From Lutraria lutraria (lineage: Eukaryota > Mollusca > Bivalvia > Venerida > Mactridae), in contig OZ026844.1 of assembly GCA_964023205.1 (NCBI GenBank), forward strand, positions 36,441,326 through 36,505,325: a stretch of DNA of 64,000 nucleotides, given 5' to 3'. The notes beneath the pieces are model-generated. The model ran no database searches, was not told where the DNA came from, and worked only from the letters and a program-made list of their open reading frames with translations. Positions 45,401 through 60,300 of this stretch are shown here, piece after piece; within the stretch, counting starts at the first letter, position 1; every line of letters begins with the position of its first letter. The translations under genes were made by a program, and so were the position numbers.

Positions 45401-48400
45401 CCATGTATAAACAAAAACGTTGAACAAATAAAAATAACATAACATGGAATTACAAGCCCAGTGTAACTTCAAGGGCATCTAATTTGGTATTTATTATTTC
45501 AAGGGCATTATATTCCAGTAAGATTATTTTTAGATGGTTATAAAGCTTAAATTCTCCGAGATATGCAGACTTATTCAATTTACCTAAGTACAAATGTCTA
45601 TAGCGACTGATCTATTTTACCTATGCACGTTAACATGCAAGTTTCACGCGCATTCCCCAAAACAACACATCTCAGAGTACTTTGAGATAAAATAATTGTA
45701 GCAGAATATTTGCCAAGGAAATTCTTTCTGAAAGACGGAATCCATCAACCAATTATTTCTAATAATGATAGCCAGTCCGTTGTTATGGTGACATAATTTC
45801 CATTGTCGATACTATAACAATGGGTCATTAATATTACATTCTTTTTGACCGACATAAAGAAAGCGGGTGAACTGACCTCAGATAAATGTATCTTAAACTC
45901 AGAATCTGGAAACAGTTTCTTTGTTCTCTTTCCAAAATAAACAAATAACCGATGATAATTTTACCCTACCGTTGTTAATCATTATAGCAGTTACTATTGT
46001 GTTCATCTGGAAAGTGGGTGGGGTACCAAATTACTTGATTTTCTGTCCCTTTTGTTGATAAGCTAGCGGATGATTAACCCTGTCTCAAGTGTTTTAGCCA
46101 TAATAAAGACAATGGCAATACATTATTCGTTAATTGATTCATTTAACCGAAGGTTCTCGGCACTGAACAGAACTTTTCACCAACAAAGTTAAAAGCACAG
46201 AACGCCAGCACGCGCTTTTCCCCATAAAACATGTGGAACTACTTTTTGTTTTTGATTCATGCGCCATTATAAATGTATTATATTGCGGACTGCACATGTA
46301 CTCGGATATATTGTACTTGTAAAATACATGTTTACGACAGAAAACCTCAATTTATACCCAGAGGAGCCGTAAAATAGGGTTAGTACATGATTAAATATTT
46401 CATAGGTTTAGAAGAAAACTGTATCATGGTTTACGAGTATGATGATTGAGAAAGCGCCACCTATTGTTTTGTTCTGGAATATATCAGTAGAATCGGATAT
46501 ACGGCAATTTTATCCTCACAATTGTATACAATCATACATAGCCCCCCATCTACATGTTTTAAGACCACTAGTTGTAAAATAAGCCAATTAATTATTACAA
46601 ATATTGCCATGTTATATCACACATAATGCTCCCTGACTCTGTCACTATGTTATCGGCTTAAAATAATGACGGTAAAAATGCTTTGAGATTATGGTCGACA
46701 AGGCATTTTGTGCCGAGTAGATCTTTTATTCTTCTAAGTACGACACACCCATACCATGTTTTTGTTGGATAATCATAGTGTTTTCTAGAGAAATTAATTA
46801 CAATATATGATGGTTATATATCAACGTAAGACAGCATGTACTGCTCAGGTGTACGGTGCCTACCTTCAGTTAGTTATTTACTTAAACATAGTTTTCCATT
46901 ATTCGGCTACACTTATGAAGTACGGTATTTGCCAATACACAGAGGTCCTGCCTTATTGAATAAATACAAGATGTTTATTGTGCTTATAATGATACCAATA
47001 AAGAATGTATAACCTCACTCCACACCAATCCTTTATATTGAGTAAGGTTTTGCTGTACATTATATGCTTTTCGTTCTTTCGTGGTCTTTGTGGTGATATT
47101 TGATGCCTTTTCGCTGCTTTCATGCTCCTGTCAGGTTAACTGGTGTCCGGTCCATTGCATTCAAACAACATGTGCTTGGACATGATCAACGAGAACCAGT
47201 CCTGCACTAATCAAGAAACTCAGCTATTTGTCCCTGGCTCCCGTATGGTGTACTTAATTTTATTTTTGACACATCCACCGTACCCCCATTTATTACGCAA
47301 GACCATGTCAGATCGAAATAAAGCACATGTCATTTAACAATATCTACTGTCAGGATGATAATGGCGTCACTTTTTAAAGTGTCAATTAAAAGACAAGTAC
47401 ACTGTAACAAGACTTAGCGACCATTCGTGAAATTTCCCACTGTAAAGCGAAGGGCTGGTAAATTACCCAAATCTACACACTGTTGACCTTCTTTTCATCG
47501 TAAATCTATTAAAGAACAGCGAATGAATTATTCCTTCGCAATTACTCTTAAATTTCAAGCAGCATGATTCAACTACTTCTTAGGTGGATCAAATAGATAT
47601 TACATAAGATCTCATTTAGGGAAATTTACCACGTGTTTCATCTTTATTTGAGATCCTTGACAAATCTCAAGTATCTAATTACGACCTAGAATTACATGGA
47701 ATATATATACACAGGAAGAATTAGTTAACAGATGTATGTTAAAGTTGGTTTCATGTACAACTCTATTGTGAATCAATCTCTGAGATGAAAGAATAATATA
47801 TTCCGTACTAATTAGATGGACTTAGAACACATGTCACCCTCCCACTTCTTACAACGATGATAGATGACAGTATGTGCCTCAACATTTCAATCAGGGCGTA
47901 AAAAACGTTCTTACGTAATATGTCAACACTTAAATACTTAAAATTTTACATAGAACAGGATAGTCTATATAAATAATCAATCGTTCAGCTTCTACTTATA
48001 AACAGATTTGACTTAAGGACATGCTACCCTGCACGCAAAGTCAAACTTCAATATTGTTAACGCAAGAAAATACATGTAGTCAGGAGGGGGGGGGGGTCTC
48101 GTGATAATGTTGAGCTTCGTAAAATGTGAAGAAAATTCGTCGGAACCCACGTGGCATTGGCAATGGCTTGGTCTTATAATTGAGATTGTCCTTTGCGTAC
48201 AAGAACATCAGTTCCGTTATTATTTGGTATGCCTGTAAATCAGAAATGTTTATTTTCTAAATATTTACTGATATGAAGATAATAATATATGCATGGGTGA
48301 TTTATCTTTTTTCTGGAGACCTTGACAAACGTTTGGTTAAAATTAGTAGCGCCGTTTTGTACACTCCGGATTTAATTTGTCTGAGTTGTCTGTATTTACA

Positions 48401-51400
48401 ATTTGTGTTACGCTTTTATTAAAAAGGTGTCCAAGCGAATAATGATCACAAATGTGGCTGACGTCTACACAAAAGATCTCTCTAGGCTTAATACATTCCA
48501 CTTTCAGTTGCTGCACAAAGACAGCGTGTGGCGTTTTGATAGCTTTAAACATCGAATACTCCGTTCTAACATAAGGCTGTAGAGTATAGACATATTGTGT
48601 TTCAAATATGGGTTCATGGTTTTATTTAAAATGTTTATTTAACCACTGAAACATAGATTATACAACTGATTACGCTTGTCTTCATTCTCTTTGTTTATGA
48701 AAGACTATAATAAATTATGTAGTATTTTTTTCTATGACGAAATGTTTTGTTTTTGTCTTAATGAAGAAATAGAACAGAACATAAATATCTCTCGCTCAAT
48801 TCTCTTTAAGGCAGGTATGTTACGTAATGTACGTTAGGTGCGTAACGAAGTTATTCATTATTATTACATTTTTGTACACTTTTTATTGATGACTTCGATG
48901 GACTGTTGTATATCTCCGCTGCCGACTGTAAAATACATAAGTAATGTTTCTGTAAAAGTCTCGTTAACCTTTTGCGTATCATGTGTTTTTTAACAACATA
49001 ATACAGTGCTAGTTATATAGAGGTATCGATTAGAAACTGTTTAATCATTAAAACGGGTGGTGCAAAGTTGTTGACAACAGAACCGCTAGAGGAGAATCCT
49101 GATAATTGTCAACTGTACGTGAGACACACAATAATCCAGCATGGCCTTATTACAGTTTTAATATCCTCTCTGATGTAACCGTCGTTAAAAGTACTGGGTC
49201 GACAGCTGGTCTTCTCTTTGGCAAGGTGTTCAATTATTCAAAGTGATGAAGATCAATAATCGTTCAGGAAACATAAGTTGTCACCGACAACAAAGAATTT
49301 ACGTCGCTATTGGTTCATGATCTCTTATTAGATATTCTACAGGGGTTTTCTCCAATATTACAAAATAAGGATTAAACATGTGCCGGGTTCTATGCTAGTA
49401 TTACGTTAAGTCTAAATTATGATTTATTTGTTTGTTTATGTTTTATTGTTCTTTACGATAATAATTCGACTTTTTCATTCTTCAAAACTTCACCCAGAGC
49501 AAGCATTTACGTGTCAAGGAAATTTGATAGTGACCCCCTCCCCTTTCTACCCTGAATTAAACATTTCCTGTCTAAGACAACATAAAAATGAAACTTCTTC
49601 ATTATCAAGGTCGTATTGTTTGGTTCCAAAAATGGCCGTGATACGGTAGTATTGCTGTATTTACTGTTTCGTGTTACTTGTTGATTGTAACACTTTAATA
49701 GTAGATGGACCAGAAGACTACTTTCACTATATCAGTGTAACATGTGTACGAACAAAATACATGTCGTGGTATACCTGTATAACACGCCAACATTACACCT
49801 GGTCCCGTCGCATGTATAACTAATAATTATGTTATATGATACACGTTTTATGACAATTATTTGAATATATAATTATATTGCAGTAAATAAGTACCCAATA
49901 TGTAATTGAGACTCTAGTTTTTTATGACAGTAATATAGGTGGCACAACATTACGTTGCAAAATGTATAATAAAATTCGACTAGAATTACTATAGCTAATT
50001 TTAATGTGCAATATGATTTCATTTCCAATGTCATGTGTCAAGGTCAATGTATTTGTCTTCATTTTAGGAATAAGAAACTAAATTTAACCCTCACGTATAC
50101 AGGTGTGTCAAACGAAGATATGATAAAGTTGCAATGAAGATTCGTATTTCCAATTTGAATATTATGAAATACGAGAAGCACACCACTGCACTAGAAAACG
50201 AAAGTTAAAATATTAAATTTCTTCAATAATTGAAAATGAACGTAGAATCGTATTTTTTGTTCAGATAATCGAATGTAGAAATTTTGTACATGTTTAAAGT
50301 CGTAATTTAACTACTAAATAATGGTCTTCATGTTGATTTGGCGTCATTATCGAATTAACAAAGCCATACAAGATGCCGGCCCGAAAATAAATATTTTTTG
50401 TAAAGGGAAGGTTGTAATTTTGAAGCGGTTTCTAAGCAAGATGTCACTGTAATTGAACATTTGGGTCAGATCGTTAGATCAGAATTTTATACCTAACTTA
50501 ATATCCTAATTGCCTTGGGTACAATATTTCATAAATATCTGCTGTATTTTAGAATGTTTTCCAATTTAAAACTCTCGCGTTTTTATATCCCTTGAGAGTA
50601 ATAATTCTAGATTTATTCTGTTTGATCATCTTAATGTATTAGATAGGTTAGACACTGTCTATAGTTGTAGACAAGCTATTGTGTATTCATTAGATATGTC
50701 TCGGTATTCTATTCTTGGTTCATTTATTTCTTCCTCTAAATGTGTCGAACATTCTTCGCCGATGTCGCACATTTTCGGACGTTTTTAGACAATTTCGGAT
50801 ATTTTATGGGTGATACTGATTTAGATTGTAATATCTGTTAATATCGATGTTAGAATTGTTTTGTATGGAATAACTTGTACCTCGGTCTCGAACTATTATT
50901 AGTTCAGTCTTTTATTCGTTGTGTTGTATTCCTCAGTACAGATTTAATGGCATGAATGGTACACCATTGGTAGTGCTTATTTGTGAACCTATGATGTAGT
51001 TAGTGATTCACTAGGTATGATAAAAGTGTGGGCGTTGTTTTACAAACACTGTTATATGTAACAAACAGATTTATAAGCGACAAACTGTTTTCCAAAACCT
51101 AATAATCATTATAGAAGATTACTATGCGTTCCTGTCTAATGCCTCAAACTTGCATGCGTGCGCAGATTTTTTTCGATGATATTTACAGGTTCGGATAGTC
51201 AGCGAGATTGTGATTGGAATTTCAAAGAAGAGTCGTAAATGTTCCCGACGATTAACGAAAGAAGTGGTTGGCTGGTTCACGTTAATTACATTTCCAATTA
51301 GTAATCATTTATGCAAAAAAACACTATTTTATGTTGGCTTCTTTGGGAAAGTTTTATTATCATCGGTAATTACCATTTGCTTCTGTGGCATGGTAGAGTC

Positions 51401-53719
51401 AAATAAACTAGGTGTCTTTTGCATGAACTGTATGGGTAAAACTAAGACTGCAACATAATTGTTTACCACAATCGTTTTCTCTCCTTTATACAACTATTTC
51501 TAAATCATCCGACAAGGTTCTTACACTACGTAAGATGTATACATATCACTGCTTATTATATTAACTTTGACATTGGGTGTTTGTTAAAGAAAAGACTAAA
51601 CAAAGGGCAACAGGGAACTTAACGACAGACAATTAGGTTTCTCAACATCATCATAATAATGGTCTTGATTTTTTGAGATAACAAATATTTTTTAGAAGTT
51701 CAACCATTTGTTGACGGTTTAGCGGTATATGAACACGCATTCTTTCATCTCTGGTCAGACACGAATAAACGTGAGCTATATACACATTCGTTTGAGTCAT
51801 TATTTTGTCGACGAGTGTGTAAAAATTCCATTGTATTTGCGGAACACCGCTTTAGAACAAAGACAACAATGTATAGGTCTTGAACATTTCAACTTCAGTT
51901 CCCATGATAACTATCAAATCTCGTTTGTTCGCGAGACTTCATTAACTTCAACAATGGTCATTAATGTCGGATTGTTACATTTTCTGATGTAATCTTTAAC
52001 CGAGTTCACACGTTGATTTTCAATCTGGCTTTCAAGTCTAATGTTAAATACTAAACAGCTCATGAGTTACACCTATCAGCATCGTGCTCTGTAAGCCTGT
52101 ACTTTGATTGTTCAATGTTTCAATTTATTTGTGATGAATGTTTAATTTTTGGTTCACTTTACGAAGAACATGTTCTGTAAATGTTTCATGAGTATGATCT
52201 AGTATCTTTGCTACAGGGCTATAATAAAAGACTTCTTAGCTCTACAGACTTGAAGTTATGTGTATTAGATAAAATACAAATGTGTTACAGCAAGAAATAC
52301 TATAACATGCCTCGCGTAATGCACTCAAGATTTCGTGGCTTACACACTAATGATATTAACTCTTAATTTATACTCAGCCAGAACAAACGTTCCTGATGTA
52401 CGTGTACAAATGATGTTTTAAGCACTCGTGTGTTTTCGTTGATTTATTATCCGACTCAGAAATGGTGCCAAATTTTGCATATCTTCAATATTAAAGAGTG
52501 TTCTATCGAGACAATAGAAACGCTCATTAAGATTATGAATAAATATTATTAACTTTTGGCTTCAATAAACGCTTATTAAAATATGCTAGAAGAAAATTGG
52601 ATTTTCGAAATTATTTTGACTTTACAGTGGTAATTAAACATATCTTATACGTTCATATATTTACCTACTGAGTACTGACCATGTATTTCTAATTCACCGG
52701 AAATCTCATATACGGACCCACCCGAAGAGTCACATAGACACACTGACCCACAAGGACAATTTCACTTCAACTTCAAATGCATGTACATGTATCTATAAAT
52801 AGTTGAAAAGTGTATAGGCATGGTTACCTTTCTGTTTTCATCGGCGATGTATAATCATTGTTCGCAAATAAATTGTATGCTGACCAAAATGTACCTGAAC
52901 AAATCAAGCTTATTTTTCATTTTGAGTCTGCGAATATGAATTGTTATATAATTTACTGATTATGTGCTGTAATACAATAAATCTCTTTTATCTGAACAAA
53001 TCGATTGGTTTGATTTTTTTCGGATTGTGGAGGTTTCAGTGTGCATTTTAAACACCGAGGGACACCGTATAATCTGTCATCAATATAGAGTCGAAAAACA
53101 AACACTGACATATTGAATTCGTCGCCATGCCTTAATAAAGCCATGAAAGTGTTGTAAATAGATCTGATAACCGCCTTTGTATCACCGCTTAACGCCCTAA
53201 ACAATACAAGCTGTTGTCCTTAACACATTGCATTCAGGATTCCTCATTAAATTTAAATAATTGTTCAATAGGGTATGTCTCGTCATTTGCACATTTAATT
53301 TAAGCCGGACAGATGTTGTTTAAAGTATTGATTTTTATTTTATTGTTTTTTCTCCAGTAGCGACTATTTGCAGTATTAAGATAATCGAAGTTCCAATGGT
53401 TAAGTCTAAACGTCTGTAATACGGATCTGTATTTAATGATGCAATTTACATCAAATCACGATTACTATCGGATGTTTGTTGGATCAGTTTGTGCAAAGCT
53501 GGTGTTTTGGATATCTCCTATGTTTACTTGTAAGTGTCAAGTGCGGGTTTTTTGTATCGTTAGTTTATAATTGGCAAAATATTGTCTTTTGATTATCTTC
53601 AAAGTTGTAACTCCTTCAACATCTTCCTCCTAATCTTGTCTACTTCCTGAAATGCTGCTTCTGTTGTTAATTTCATTCGCCTCGTCATTAATTTCAGCCA
53701 CTGCATCGGCTGTTTAATC

Positions 53720-54010
53720 ATCATCATAATCAACAACAACATTATCATCACCATCACCATCATCATTATCAGCTTTATCAGCTTTAACGTCTGTAAAACC
53801 CGCACCAGCATCAACATCACCGACATGTTCATCGTCTTCATAGACATCATCATCTTTATCATCATCATCTTTATCATCATCATCTTTATCATCATCATCT
53901 TTATCATCATATTTATGTTTATCATCATCTTTATCATCATCTTTATGTTTATCATCATCTTTATCATCATCATTATGTTTATCATCATCTTTATCATCAT
54001 CATTGTCATG
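53720..54010. repeat. ATC-rich microsatellite with a 30 bp higher-order unit
   Basis: TTTATCATCATC (12 bp) units from about 53,849. From about 53,915 they are organised three times into a 30 bp unit beginning TTATGTTTATCATCATC. Hydrophobic open frames on both strands across this tract are artefacts. Confidence 0.9.
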
Positions 54011-54281
54011 ATTATCTTATTAATGTTCGTTATTTTCGTCATAAGTATTATCAGCAACGGCGACTGTAGCGTCATCATGATCTTTAAAACCACATATATA
54101 AACAGTTCCCCGTAAAATGTAAATGTACCCAAACAAATATCGGCATCACTTTCCTTGTAGTTTAATTAGCTGAACAACATTATACAGGTGAACAAATATG
54201 TAAGATCATTTGTCTGATTTACTTTGTTGTGTATTTTTAGCTCAGACAGACTCGACTTTCACACATCATTTTACAAGTTCT

Positions 54282-54310
54282 TGCTGCTGTTGTTGTTGTT
54301 GTTGTTGTGA
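54282..54310 (+). repeat. (GTT)n microsatellite
   Basis: GCTGCTGTTGTTGTTGTTGTT and further GTT copies, a simple trinucleotide run. Confidence 0.9.
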
Positions 54311-54319
54311 GAGGGGTTA

Positions 54320-57300
54320 AACTATTTTGTAAGGACTTGGACTAATTAATATTGCATCATTATAAATACTTCGTATTGTAGGGAAATGCGCATTGCGGCT
54401 TTTCGGTTGAACGTTTATCATAGTTTTAACATGCTCTGCGGTCTAACCGAATAATTCTATGTTATAACGGTAGGTCTGTGGCATCACTTAAATGTTGAAA
54501 GTGTTGTATAAAGCATGAATGTTGCACGTTATATACATAAACTCCGCCCATAACAGCAAGCTAGTGTATCTTACTGTATTGATTGAATGCCAGACGAGTA
54601 GAATATTTGTCGGGAATAACTTTTTACTTACAGTAAAAACATGCGCCTGAGAAAGCAACATTTACCACATTCATGCATGTTGATTTAATGTTATCTGTGA
54701 TTATATTGTTGCTATTACATGAACTAAAACACGAATAATGTAAACCATTTCAATCAAGACAATCATATTTAATTTATTAATACATGTACATGATATCAAT
54801 TATTTCTAGGAGTTGTATTTTTGTTTTGTTATACTAAATAAGACTGACAACATAAACTGCAACCATCATAATTATACGTGTACAAGTACAAAACGAAAGA
54901 ACTTGTGTTAAAGGGTGGTTGCTGTACACAGGCGATATTTGCTAATCTTGGTTTGACTGTAAATATATGTCTATTGATATCGTTTTTATTGCATTAAACG
55001 AACAGCTTTTCTTTTACGAATCGTTTGCGGTAGACACGTTCTTGTACATTCTGTAATATCGACATCTGATAAATAAATTCTTCTAATATCGCGTGCTAAT
55101 GCTCAATATCTTCTATATGTGGTAAGGATCAATCGATCATTTTCTTTGATCTATCGGGGAAATGGCCGCGAGTACTTATGCATCTGTAATGCAGTATCTT
55201 AAAAATGCCTTAAGATATTAAGTTCGTTCTACAATAAACCACATCATCTCATAATCATTATAATTCTATGAATAATACAAGGGTGTATCCTATAACCTAG
55301 TACCTCATCTCGTTTAAAATCAAGCTTCAATCATCTCTTAGAGGTAATGAATGAATGATTGTTTGCATCTTAGTTTCGTATCCGTTATCCATTCGTCCGG
55401 ATACCAGGTTTTAATCTTGCACAATGTATCAGAAACGAGGCTGTACTTTTTGTTCCGGTATTTTACTTACAAAATGTTCTTAGAATTCTTTGAGTTCTCT
55501 CAGTAGAACCAGAAAATTATGTTCAACATGCCGAGAATTAGTATAAGAACATAAATATCTTTCAACGAGCTTTCTATTTAACATCATGATATCTGTAAGA
55601 TGTGAACCCAAGTATGTTTTTTATTATTTTTTTGCGACTTTTACACCCCATCTTTGTTACTGATAAACGTAGTGGTGCTGAAAATCAGATAAATTCCCTA
55701 AAGATACTGGGCAGGAATTAAGTGAATATCTTCCGAGTTAAAAGTACACGGCTCGTCTTTGTCGGTGAACGATTTTTTCACCAAGAATTTTATGAATGGG
55801 TCGTTTGTGAAATACATTTTTATATAGAATGTACCTATACCTCTTGACATGTTTCTCATTTCGTGATTATAACATAAACGTTGATAAAAATACTCATATC
55901 TTGAAAACAAACTATTGTACATGACAACTCAACATGTATACTTCACATAGCACAATAAAATCTATACGTATGAATGCATCAGTGCTTATACATAATGTAT
56001 AAAACTTGAGAGTTACAGTGAAAACACATTAAGAACTAAGTATCCTCTAATTACTTGAAGCTTGTATTAGTACCTAACATACTGAAGGAATTATAAAGTA
56101 AGACTGAATGATGATGTATTAACTTCATTCTTCAACTTCTACACAAAACATTCGGACTGTTGCTGAATTTAATCTTTAAGCTTGTCGTTTTAAGCTTCCA
56201 AAGCCGTCACTCGACTGACGCGCATGAATTTTGATGCGGACCAAAGTACTTCGTTTATCTACATCCGCCATGCAATTGTTAAACTAGTGCCTAGACCTGT
56301 ATAATGTACAATAATGTTCATTGTCATTCTGGAATGTCTGATTTGAATTCAGTTTTCAAATAAGAAATAAGAAAACTAACGTACGCATAATGATCGGTTG
56401 TATCTAAAAATAGACATCAAATGTACCACGTGGATACAACGTTTAAATATGTCACGTGAAACATAGCAAAAATCCAGTTTGGTGTTATGTGTTTTTATTG
56501 TAGAGATAAACAGTACAATCTTTGAAATCATTATATAAGCTGAGTCTATTCTATTCTCTACACTTGTTACATTACAACAGTCATGTTACGGATGCAATTT
56601 AGTATTTTTGCACACTGGATTCATATCACCATAGCAACGCAATCAGTATAAATATCAAATGTTTAACTTTGACATTTTTCTCATTTGTTCTAGTGTTTAC
56701 TGTCTCCTTGAATCTATAATGAATGAAAATTGTCATGGAAGCCAATTTTGTCTCTAATATGTTTTGGTTTCTCATACAAAGTAGTTTTGAATGCAGTCAA
56801 TTCTAAATGAAATACAATATTTCGCTTTAAAACACCCCTCAGAATGGGAACTTGAGCAATTTTAACATTGTATTTTTAAATGTGCGGAAAGTTGTATGCT
56901 CGAAGCATTGGTTGAACGTTTAACAGAACCATCTTTCTAATGCTGAACCATGGCGTTAGTTCAGGATTTTATTTGCATGAATATTAATCTGACCGGCGAC
57001 TTTAGAAATTTCTGTATTAGGATTGTACGGGTGTATGTGGCACATGTAATACTATGTGTGTATATGTAATGACGGTTTAGACTAACCTTTGTCTACAATG
57101 GAAGTACTTTTGTACTTTCTGAAACTTAGTAACATTTGTTAATTGACGATGGTTTCTATATGTGAGCATAACGAGCTGTAGACGATACTTATAATGTATT
57201 TAACACATGTATCATTCCTGTTCACGTGCGTGCCTCTCATGTCTTTCATTCATGACTTTATAATGGATTAGTCAAGATGTTATATCATACCATGACTTAA

Positions 57301-60300
57301 TCACTCGGAACGTATACATGTCTATTATCCGCGAATACCGTAAATACCCGAAGTTTTCCGAAAATATCCATGTTTCACAATTGATCGTTTTTACATAAAA
57401 AATCTACGACTGAGTGCTTTTTAAGTTCACCATGTACTTTTCTTATCTTCAAATTACTATCAAGCAATAAAAAAGTAAATTTTCTAATTTTTTTTCTCAC
57501 TTCAAAATTCTTCAAGAAATGTATCGGATTCCTACGGCATTGTTTTATACCATTCCATTCCAAACCATTTTGTATACATGCTGTGTTTGTTACTACGGTA
57601 GCTGGGGTCTAATCATCCCGCTATATTAAGCACTCCACTGATAAAATGTGACACAAAAATCTGGTTTTCGAATTAATCTGTTTTTGTCATTTATAATACT
57701 AAATGGCGTTCGTTCTCTTTCTGAAATCTCGTACCAAATAAACAAAAAAGCCAAAATGTTTCCCTAATTATCGCCATCTGTCTTAGCTGACTTATTCCGA
57801 GATAACGGCTAAATGGAATGTATACATTTCTAGAGACATTCACATATATATATATATATAGAACATGTTGGCTAACAATATATAAGTGTTACATGTATGA
57901 AACCTCACGCTTGTTTAGCTTACGTTACGAAGAAAAGTGAATATTGTTAATTTCCACAGAGTTTCCTTTACTTCCGTCATCGAAATAAGTCAGTTATTTA
58001 AAAGAAATATATGAGTCGAACCGAAGTGTTCAGTTGCATTGAACAAGGGACCCACTTACTGATCGTTTGGCATTATGTACCCAACTATGCCGAGTTTTCA
58101 AGTGAAGCCGCATGATTTATGTATAGAATGATTGTATTGTACCCATGGGGGTGGGGAACAAACTCTATGGAGGGTGAGAAGTAGACTGGAAGATAAAAAG
58201 AAGACAAACAGTGAAAAATAATCATTACTAGTATGTAGGTTATAGTGTGAAGTTACTTCTTATCTTGTACATTTATTGTTTTTATGCAATTGCAAGACAA
58301 CCCTAAAGTTTTGGATACGAAAAAGTGGGCAAATTTGATGCCAGTTTGATAAAGTACGCTGATAGACTAGGATACAATGAATCATGATCTTGTATTTAAT
58401 ATGATATGGACAATGCTTATAAATGTACGCCCAGGTTTATTTTTCAATCACGTATTACCAAAAATATATATGCATTGTATCTTGCAAACGCAGCTTTTTA
58501 TTACTGTGTGTTTTATCTGCTGTTTTTTCAGACGATCTCTGCTGTTTTTTTACTATTTTTAAACTGAAAAACATGCAATGATAACATTGTTTTTTGGAAA
58601 CACTGCTTCCTACTTTCTGATTTACGAAATATGTCAGTACGACTGACAACACAGACAGTGTTTGTTTAATTGGGTGGTAACAATAAGCTGTGTTCTCTAA
58701 ATTGAAGGCGAGAAATGCTCCTAAGGTAATTGTATAGTTTTCGGATAAGACGATGAATGGGATAAACGATGAATGACTTGTTGTTTTATTTATTACGGAT
58801 GGTTGCGGTAACGTCTTTACCCGAATTTGTGTTAATATATACATCAAAATGTTTGAAACGTGATTTGAGTTTTATTTTCATGAGAAATAGTTGGCAAGTC
58901 TTCATTTCAGGAACGCTTGTAAAACAAAATTCCACGCGCCCGCCAGATTTGGAATAATCATTATGCAGGCGCTTGCAATTACCGTTAGTTGAGATGAGTA
59001 GGTTATCAACAAAAAGCATAAATGTCGGTTCTTCAGTCCATGTCACATTCTTGGATGAATGTCTTCTGCTACGATCATTTTTCTTGTAAAGTTTGGCCCA
59101 CGTATACCTCTCATATTTTGCCACTTTTCTTACATTATATGTGTGTGTACATGTATCATATTGTAACATATTCTTAGTGTTATAGTACTTATATTATCAG
59201 AAAAACATCATTAATTGATTGAGTTTTTACGTAAGCCTATGTCAGAAAAAAGTCAACTAAATACATTAGAAATTTTATTCCAAAACCTAATCGAGTTGCG
59301 CTAAAACTCATAGGAGTATAGATATATATGTACATACATATTAATCAGTTAACATCCTCTATTCCATTCACGATAACGATGCTTGTTAAGACTTGATCAT
59401 AACCTTTATTCAATTGTCAGAATATTTGAGCTACTAATACATTATTGATATTATGTAATTATAGATGATTCTAGATCATCGTTGTTTCTCTGATGAACGT
59501 ATGACCTCGATATAAACTGCGTTCATTTAACTATCACATGGAATGTTACGCGGTCTCTCTTTTTACCAAATAAGGTATTATCCAATGAGTCAGGCGTAAG
59601 TAGAAACAAATATTGACTTTTCTAGACCGTGTTGCATAATGTCTTATGTTTAACAAGAAAGTTTTAAATATTAGAATGTGGATTGTAGTTGATCGTTTGT
59701 TGAGAAAATTGAACTATAACAACATCAATTGATGTGTTCGTCTGCTAACTAATTGATGGAGTAGAATATTTGACGTGGACTTGGTCCTTTGATGCATATT
59801 TTTGAGATAGATTTAACGTTCTGATACTAGTAAATCGTCTGCGCATACGAAGTGGGCATATTTTTGCATAACTATAGATGACGTAAAGCTGATTTGAAAA
59901 CAAAATCCAAAGTACAAGCATCTGAAATGGTCAGAGTTCAGTGTGAAAATTTACCTATGGCACAAAGTCATTGTTAGTCTGCTCTTCAAACAAGCGTGTA
60001 ACTACATGTATTGACATGCTTTTATGTATATTGTATGGTTGTCCCGATTGGACTTCTGACTTCTAAAAGGAAAGTATGGTTGGTTCAACATACAGTCAGA
60101 GTCTATAAACTTTCACCAAAATAAGACTCTCCAAGCTTAACAGGCTTGTTAATACTAAAATGTACAACAATGAAACATGCAGTTTGAATGTCTTGTTCCT
60201 TTACCTAATAATTTAATTCAGCTTCCGCAGAATTTGAAATCTATAAATGTCATGATATTCTTTTTTTTGTTGTTAATGAAAATTTGTGTAAGTCTGAGAT

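Larger units (their letters stand above)
43500..53600. other. Gene-poor region
   Basis: Apart from the repeats listed and a poly(G) run at about 48,088-48,098, I find no supportable gene. The short open frames (60-85 residues) on both strands have AT-driven composition. A 'TAATATTGAGTAAGGTTTTGCTGTA'-type repeat edge lies near 47,030-47,060. Confidence 0.35.

Noticed and set aside
49419..49649. TIMP-like string SKLHPEQAFTC as a later exon of the secreted-protein gene
   Set aside because: The match is to a motif that should follow the N-terminal Cys directly, the frame around it is hydrophobic and AT-driven, and no acceptor supports it.
53599..54132. Met/Ile-rich 177-residue open frame and its plus-strand partner
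   Set aside because: They are produced by the ATC repeat tract on either strand.
58455..59169. Two overlapping minus-strand frames of 130 and 127 residues
   Set aside because: Overlap in different frames, no motif, no splice or promoter context; length is within chance for this composition.
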